Of a stretch of DNA of 64,000 nucleotides, positions 61,157 to 64,000 are shown one piece after another (positions within the stretch are counted from its first letter, which is position 1; every line of letters starts with the position of its first letter). Made by a program: the position numbers and the translations under genes. Location: positions 121,309 through 185,308 of the forward strand of contig MHZT01000036.1 in assembly GCA_001828855.1 (NCBI GenBank), given 5' to 3'. Below the pieces are notes generated by a model. It saw only the letters and a program-made list of their open reading frames with translations, was not told where the DNA came from and ran no database searches. This stretch comes from Rhodobacterales bacterium RIFCSPHIGHO2_02_FULL_62_130 (GTDB taxonomy: Bacteria; Pseudomonadota; Alphaproteobacteria; Rhodobacterales; Rhodobacteraceae).

Positions 61157-62590
61157 ATGACACAAGCTGAAACACCTGCCCCTGCCCCCGAGAGAGCACC
61201 CATCGATTGGGTGGCTACGATCCTTCGACAGACAGTACAAGAACGAAGACTAACCAAGGAGTATTTGGCAGGAGCCGAGTTCCAAAAGGCAAAGGGAATT
61301 ATCAACGGCTTCTCGAATCGGGTCAGCATCTCGAACTACTGGGATGTACTTTCGGCGCTAGGTCGAGCCGCTAGTGTTTCGAAGCCCGCAGAGGCAGAGG
61401 TCTTGCCGCTTATTCGGCACCTGTTGTCCTTTGGGCTTGGAGAGCATCAACCATTGAGCGACGGAGATGACCGATATTACCTCGCAAAGGCTCTAGAGCT
61501 TACAGCTGACGCAGCAGTTTCCAAGCTTGCACTCGACGAAGTTGCACGAGAGGATTTTGGAGAAAAAGCACGGTCCGTATGGGTGTCGATTGCCCTATCA
61601 GCTGCTCAGACTAAAAGCGACCTATTGGTCGAGATAAATCAACGTCTGGCGCGCGTTGCTGATTCCGAGAAGATGAGCTCTGACAATCTCGCACGTCGGA
61701 TACGTCGCGTCGCCGCAGCTCTAATCGACCCTCTTATTGTGTCCGATTTACAGTCAGGAGCGGCTTACGGGGCCTCACTTCGCCGGTTCTTCGCTGGGAT
61801 TTTTGGGCGGCAAGGGCCCGAAGACAGAAGTTTACGAGAAGAGTTCTGTTCGGATGCGCTAAGCTACGCCCAGCGAATTGTACGGCTGAATTTTGCAGCA
61901 GGATCAGACCCCGCTCTTTATCTGATGGTGGGCGATCTGCGAGAATGGTGGTCTCCCGCGAGCCCTCCGTCTGTGTACGAACTCAAGGCGCGGCAACTAG
62001 CCGGGGCCGGTGTGGAGGCGCTCTATTTTTTTGCTCGACAAGGCGTGAAGAATGAACCGCTGCGTGAAGCCCTTGCCCTATGTTGTGGCGAGGCGGCGCT
62101 TCGAAACATAGCGCAGTCAACGGTTGCATCTGATCCCAGTCTAGATGAACGCCTCGCACACTGGCTTGTAAGAGGCACAGAAATCAGCGAGCGCCGGACA
62201 ACAGAGGCGATCGAGCAAATCAATTCACAACGACTGGATGAGCACATCGCTAGATTGCTTGTGGCCGCCACAGGACACGATGCAAACCCGCGTTCTCTCT
62301 CGGCGGCGGTTGACCGAATAGACGATCTTCTTCCGGATGAAGCGCGCACATTCAAAGCTTACGTGGGAAAACTAGAACAAATCCTACAATGGACGGATGC
62401 AATATGCCGCGCCAGAAGTCTTGAGATACATGGCGTGCGCGGAGAAGAGGTCCAATTTGATCCCTCCGTCCATGTTGGCGACACCAAGTTGGTGGTGGGA
62501 AGCGTAGTGCGGATAGTGACCCCCGGCGTTGTCAAGACTGCTGCCGGGCGCCCGCCGCAGCAGATATTGAAAGCAGAGGTTTCGGTTTAA
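61157..62590 (+). CDS. Unknown helical protein with a GrpE-like C-terminus, partner of the Hsp70-like ATPase
   Basis: A 477-residue mostly helical soluble protein with no signal peptide; I do not recognise the main body. The last 55 residues read GEEVQFDPSVHVGD, then VVGSVVRIVTPGVV and GRPPQQILKAEVSV. This resembles the C-terminal beta domain of GrpE (GE-x-FDP-xx-H, then G-x-VV-xx-V and a final AxVxV), the domain that opens the DnaK nucleotide site. Its TAATG overlap with the Hsp70-like gene implies stoichiometric synthesis. Base composition is visibly less GC-rich than the neighbours. A dedicated nucleotide-exchange or client-adaptor role is inferred. Confidence 0.5.
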   Translation: MTQAETPAPAPERAPIDWVATILRQTVQERRLTKEYLAGAEFQKAKGIINGFSNRVSISNYWDVLSALGRAASVSKPAEAEVLPLIRHLLSFGLGEHQPLSDGDDRYYLAKALELTADAAVSKLALDEVAREDFGEKARSVWVSIALSAAQTKSDLLVEINQRLARVADSEKMSSDNLARRIRRVAAALIDPLIVSDLQSGAAYGASLRRFFAGIFGRQGPEDRSLREEFCSDALSYAQRIVRLNFAAGSDPALYLMVGDLREWWSPASPPSVYELKARQLAGAGVEALYFFARQGVKNEPLREALALCCGEAALRNIAQSTVASDPSLDERLAHWLVRGTEISERRTTEAIEQINSQRLDEHIARLLVAATGHDANPRSLSAAVDRIDDLLPDEARTFKAYVGKLEQILQWTDAICRARSLEIHGVRGEEVQFDPSVHVGDTKLVVGSVVRIVTPGVVKTAAGRPPQQILKAEVSV

Positions 62591-63930
62591 TGGATAGAAC
62601 TGTTGCGGAACTCATTCTTGCAAGTCTCTGCGAGAGAGCAGGCAGCGCGAACGAGAACGTTGTCCTTACATCTGCAGAGCTTGCCGCTCTGAGGTCACTG
62701 TACGGCTCAATCGCGAGTGAAGATCAGAAGCTGGGCATTTCGGCCGGTAATTCTGTCGCCGCGAAGGGTACCGCCGCCGCACCCTTTGAACCGACGATCA
62801 GTTGGCACCCAGTTAGTATTCAACCAGAAACACTTGTCTGCATGGACTTTGGAACCTCGTTCTCCAAGGCCTCTGCCGCACTAGGCGACGACCCAGACAA
62901 GGTGCCAGAGCTTATCGACATTTCGTTTGGAGAAGATACTGGTGGCAGGAAGCGCTTCCTACTTCCGTCCGAGCTTTTCATTGACGCTGGTCAGATCTTT
63001 TTCGGCTTTGCGGCAAGGGAAGGCTTCGAACGCGCTGAAGCCGACCAAGACAGGTTGATCGATAATCCAAAGCAATACATGACCTTGGGGATGGACGTAA
63101 CCGAACTCAGGCAGAAATCATTGAAGACCGAGCAAGACCCTGAAAGGTGCTTTAGCCAGCGGGATGTGCTGGTTCTTTATCTCGCGCACTTCAGCAGTCT
63201 CGTGAAGCGGTCTCTGAGCGAGAGTGGGGTTCTGGATGAGGCTATGCTGCGTTATGCGCATCCTGGCTGGGAAAAGGCATCCGAGCAGGCCAACGGGAAA
63301 GAGATGAAGAGGATAATGGCCGAAGCGATCGCTCTCGCTCGCCTGTATCCAAGTGACTTCTCAGTATCCCTGGAACTCGATCGCGCAAAGAAACTGCTCG
63401 CTGCGGCAAGGATCGCAAGTGACAGCGATCTACCCTTCGATCTGCTTAAAGAATCCGTTCGTGAAGCAACGGCTGCAGGAGCCGGCGCTCTGCTTGCGAC
63501 ACAGCTTGGCAAACGACAAGCGTTTGTCATTGTCGATATCGGCGCCGGGACGACGGATATTGCGGGATGTGTTTGCGTCCATAATGCGCAACATGGATAC
63601 GTGCGCGTTTGGGAAGTTGAACCCGCGGCTAAAGCCATTCCCTCAGCTGGTAACGTGATCGACAACGCCTTACAGAAGATGATCTTGGAAGCGAGTTCCT
63701 TGACTTCCAAGACGATTGAGTTTGAGAGGTCCCAGCACGCGCTTCGTCGGATCATTCGTCCGCTCAAGGAAGCACTGTTCACCCGGGGGGAGGTAACAGC
63801 GGAGCTACCAACTGGTGAGGCGATTCCTATCAAGCTGGCGGACTTCCTTGACACAGCGCCGATGGTGAGACTGTTCGACAAGATCAAGGGCGCAGTCGCC
63901 GAAGCGTATGCGGCGTCTCCGTCCCATTGA
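62590..63930 (+). CDS. Hsp70/actin-fold ATPase, noncanonical, C-terminally short
   Basis: A 446-residue protein. A non-homologous N-terminal extension of about 78 residues precedes the phosphate-1 loop VCMDFGTSFSKASAA; phosphate-2 is FVIVDIGAGTTDIAG near residue 312, and GNVIDNALQKMI acts as a connect-type motif. The frame ends just before the expected adenosine motif (GG-x-x-x-P), and no substrate-binding domain follows. So either the frame is shifted near 63.9 kb, or the next ORF completes it, or it is a truncated ATPase. Start overlaps the upstream stop by one base. Low-GC codons suggest transfer. Confidence 0.75.
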   Translation: MDRTVAELILASLCERAGSANENVVLTSAELAALRSLYGSIASEDQKLGISAGNSVAAKGTAAAPFEPTISWHPVSIQPETLVCMDFGTSFSKASAALGDDPDKVPELIDISFGEDTGGRKRFLLPSELFIDAGQIFFGFAAREGFERAEADQDRLIDNPKQYMTLGMDVTELRQKSLKTEQDPERCFSQRDVLVLYLAHFSSLVKRSLSESGVLDEAMLRYAHPGWEKASEQANGKEMKRIMAEAIALARLYPSDFSVSLELDRAKKLLAAARIASDSDLPFDLLKESVREATAAGAGALLATQLGKRQAFVIVDIGAGTTDIAGCVCVHNAQHGYVRVWEVEPAAKAIPSAGNVIDNALQKMILEASSLTSKTIEFERSQHALRRIIRPLKEALFTRGEVTAELPTGEAIPIKLADFLDTAPMVRLFDKIKGAVAEAYAASPSH

Positions 63931-64000
63931 TTTTGCGCGTTTTCGTTGGGTGACGCGCCTGCGAGAAGGTCATCGGTTGCAGATGGAGGTCTTGCATGGC
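63908..64000 (+). CDS. Open frame at window edge overlapping the Hsp70-like stop (possible third gene or frameshifted continuation)
   Basis: An ATG at 63908 starts MRRLRPIDFARFRWVTRLR and stays open to base 64000. It overlaps the Hsp70-like stop by 23 bases. No ribosome site is obvious. The residues PIDFARF-x-x-VT and GHRLQM sit where Hsp70-like proteins have strand plus GG-x-x-x-P, so a frameshifted continuation is as likely as a separate gene. Only sequence beyond the window can decide. Confidence 0.3.
   Translation, partial: MRRLRPIDFARFRWVTRLREGHRLQMEVLHG

Noticed and set aside
1-64000. CRISPR array
   Set aside because: No regularly spaced direct repeats were seen; the only long exact repeat is the inverted pair at 58091-58210.

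Overview
The window reads as one chromosomal segment of a GC-rich alphaproteobacterium, most probably of the Rhodobacterales (Paracoccaceae or Roseobacteraceae type). The signs are the codon usage, a Rhodobacterales-style Tad pilus locus, many sugar and amine ABC transporter clusters with private regulators, and a DUF2793-type phage gene. No rRNA, intact tRNA or CRISPR array was found.

Layout. (1) 1-8.8 kb: a Tad/Flp tight-adherence pilus operon on the minus strand (Flp pilin, CpaB, secretin, two TadE-like pseudopilins, CpaE, CpaF ATPase, TadB, TadC). The end of a TadG-like gene converges on it. Prepilin peptidase and TadD-type genes are not in the window. A membrane-anchored diguanylate cyclase (8.9-9.6 kb) starts divergently from the pilin. 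(2) 9.6-22.2 kb: a four-carbon acid-sugar (threonate/erythronate-type) catabolic island. It has a LacI regulator, an NAD-dependent epimerase-like enzyme, a ribose-type ABC importer, a racemase-like protein, an aldo/keto reductase, OtnI, LtnD, OtnK, OtnC and a second hydroxyacid dehydrogenase. Copies of a LacI-type operator (consensus near TGRYAGCGYTGCCA) lie in both divergent promoters, which ties the island into one regulon. (3) 22.2-25.7 kb: two D-threonine-aldolase/alanine-racemase-fold PLP enzymes on either side of a LysR gene. (4) 25.7-38.6 kb: a second carbohydrate cluster with a Ugp/Mal-type ABC importer, a second epimerase-like enzyme, an unrecognised enzyme-like protein, an SDR, an ornithine-cyclodeaminase-like protein, an M81 peptidase-like protein, an aldehyde dehydrogenase and a dihydroorotase-like amidohydrolase. 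(5) 38.6-41.1 kb: glutathionyl-hydroquinone reductase, DoxX and LysR. (6) 41.2-43.2 kb: a gene graveyard with remnants of an SDR, a Baeyer-Villiger monooxygenase, a class I glutamine amidotransferase and an unknown gene. (7) 43.3-53.1 kb: an N-methylhydantoin/N-carbamoylsarcosine-type degradation operon with its LysR regulator and a polyamine-type ABC importer that has a Tat-exported binding protein. (8) 53.6-56.1 kb: a Lon-family protease with an FNR-type box upstream.

(9) 56.2-64 kb: a mobile and prophage-derived end. It holds a collapsed IS3 copy, an IS3 orfB without orfA, and a perfect 30-bp inverted repeat that looks like insertion-sequence ends and truncates a DUF2793 phage gene. A small phage gene, an endolysin and a holin-like protein follow. 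After them comes a visibly less GC-rich two-gene cargo module: a helical protein whose C-terminus resembles the GrpE beta domain, translationally coupled to a noncanonical Hsp70/actin-fold ATPase that ends before the expected adenosine-binding motif. This pair, sitting in a prophage cargo position and cut by the window edge, is the best candidate for an undescribed system.

The working logic is import, oxidation or isomerisation, phosphorylation and retro-aldol cleavage in the two sugar islands, and import plus ATP-dependent ring opening plus carbamoyl removal in the hydantoin cluster. Each has its own regulator. All calls come from reading the sequence; no database search was run.
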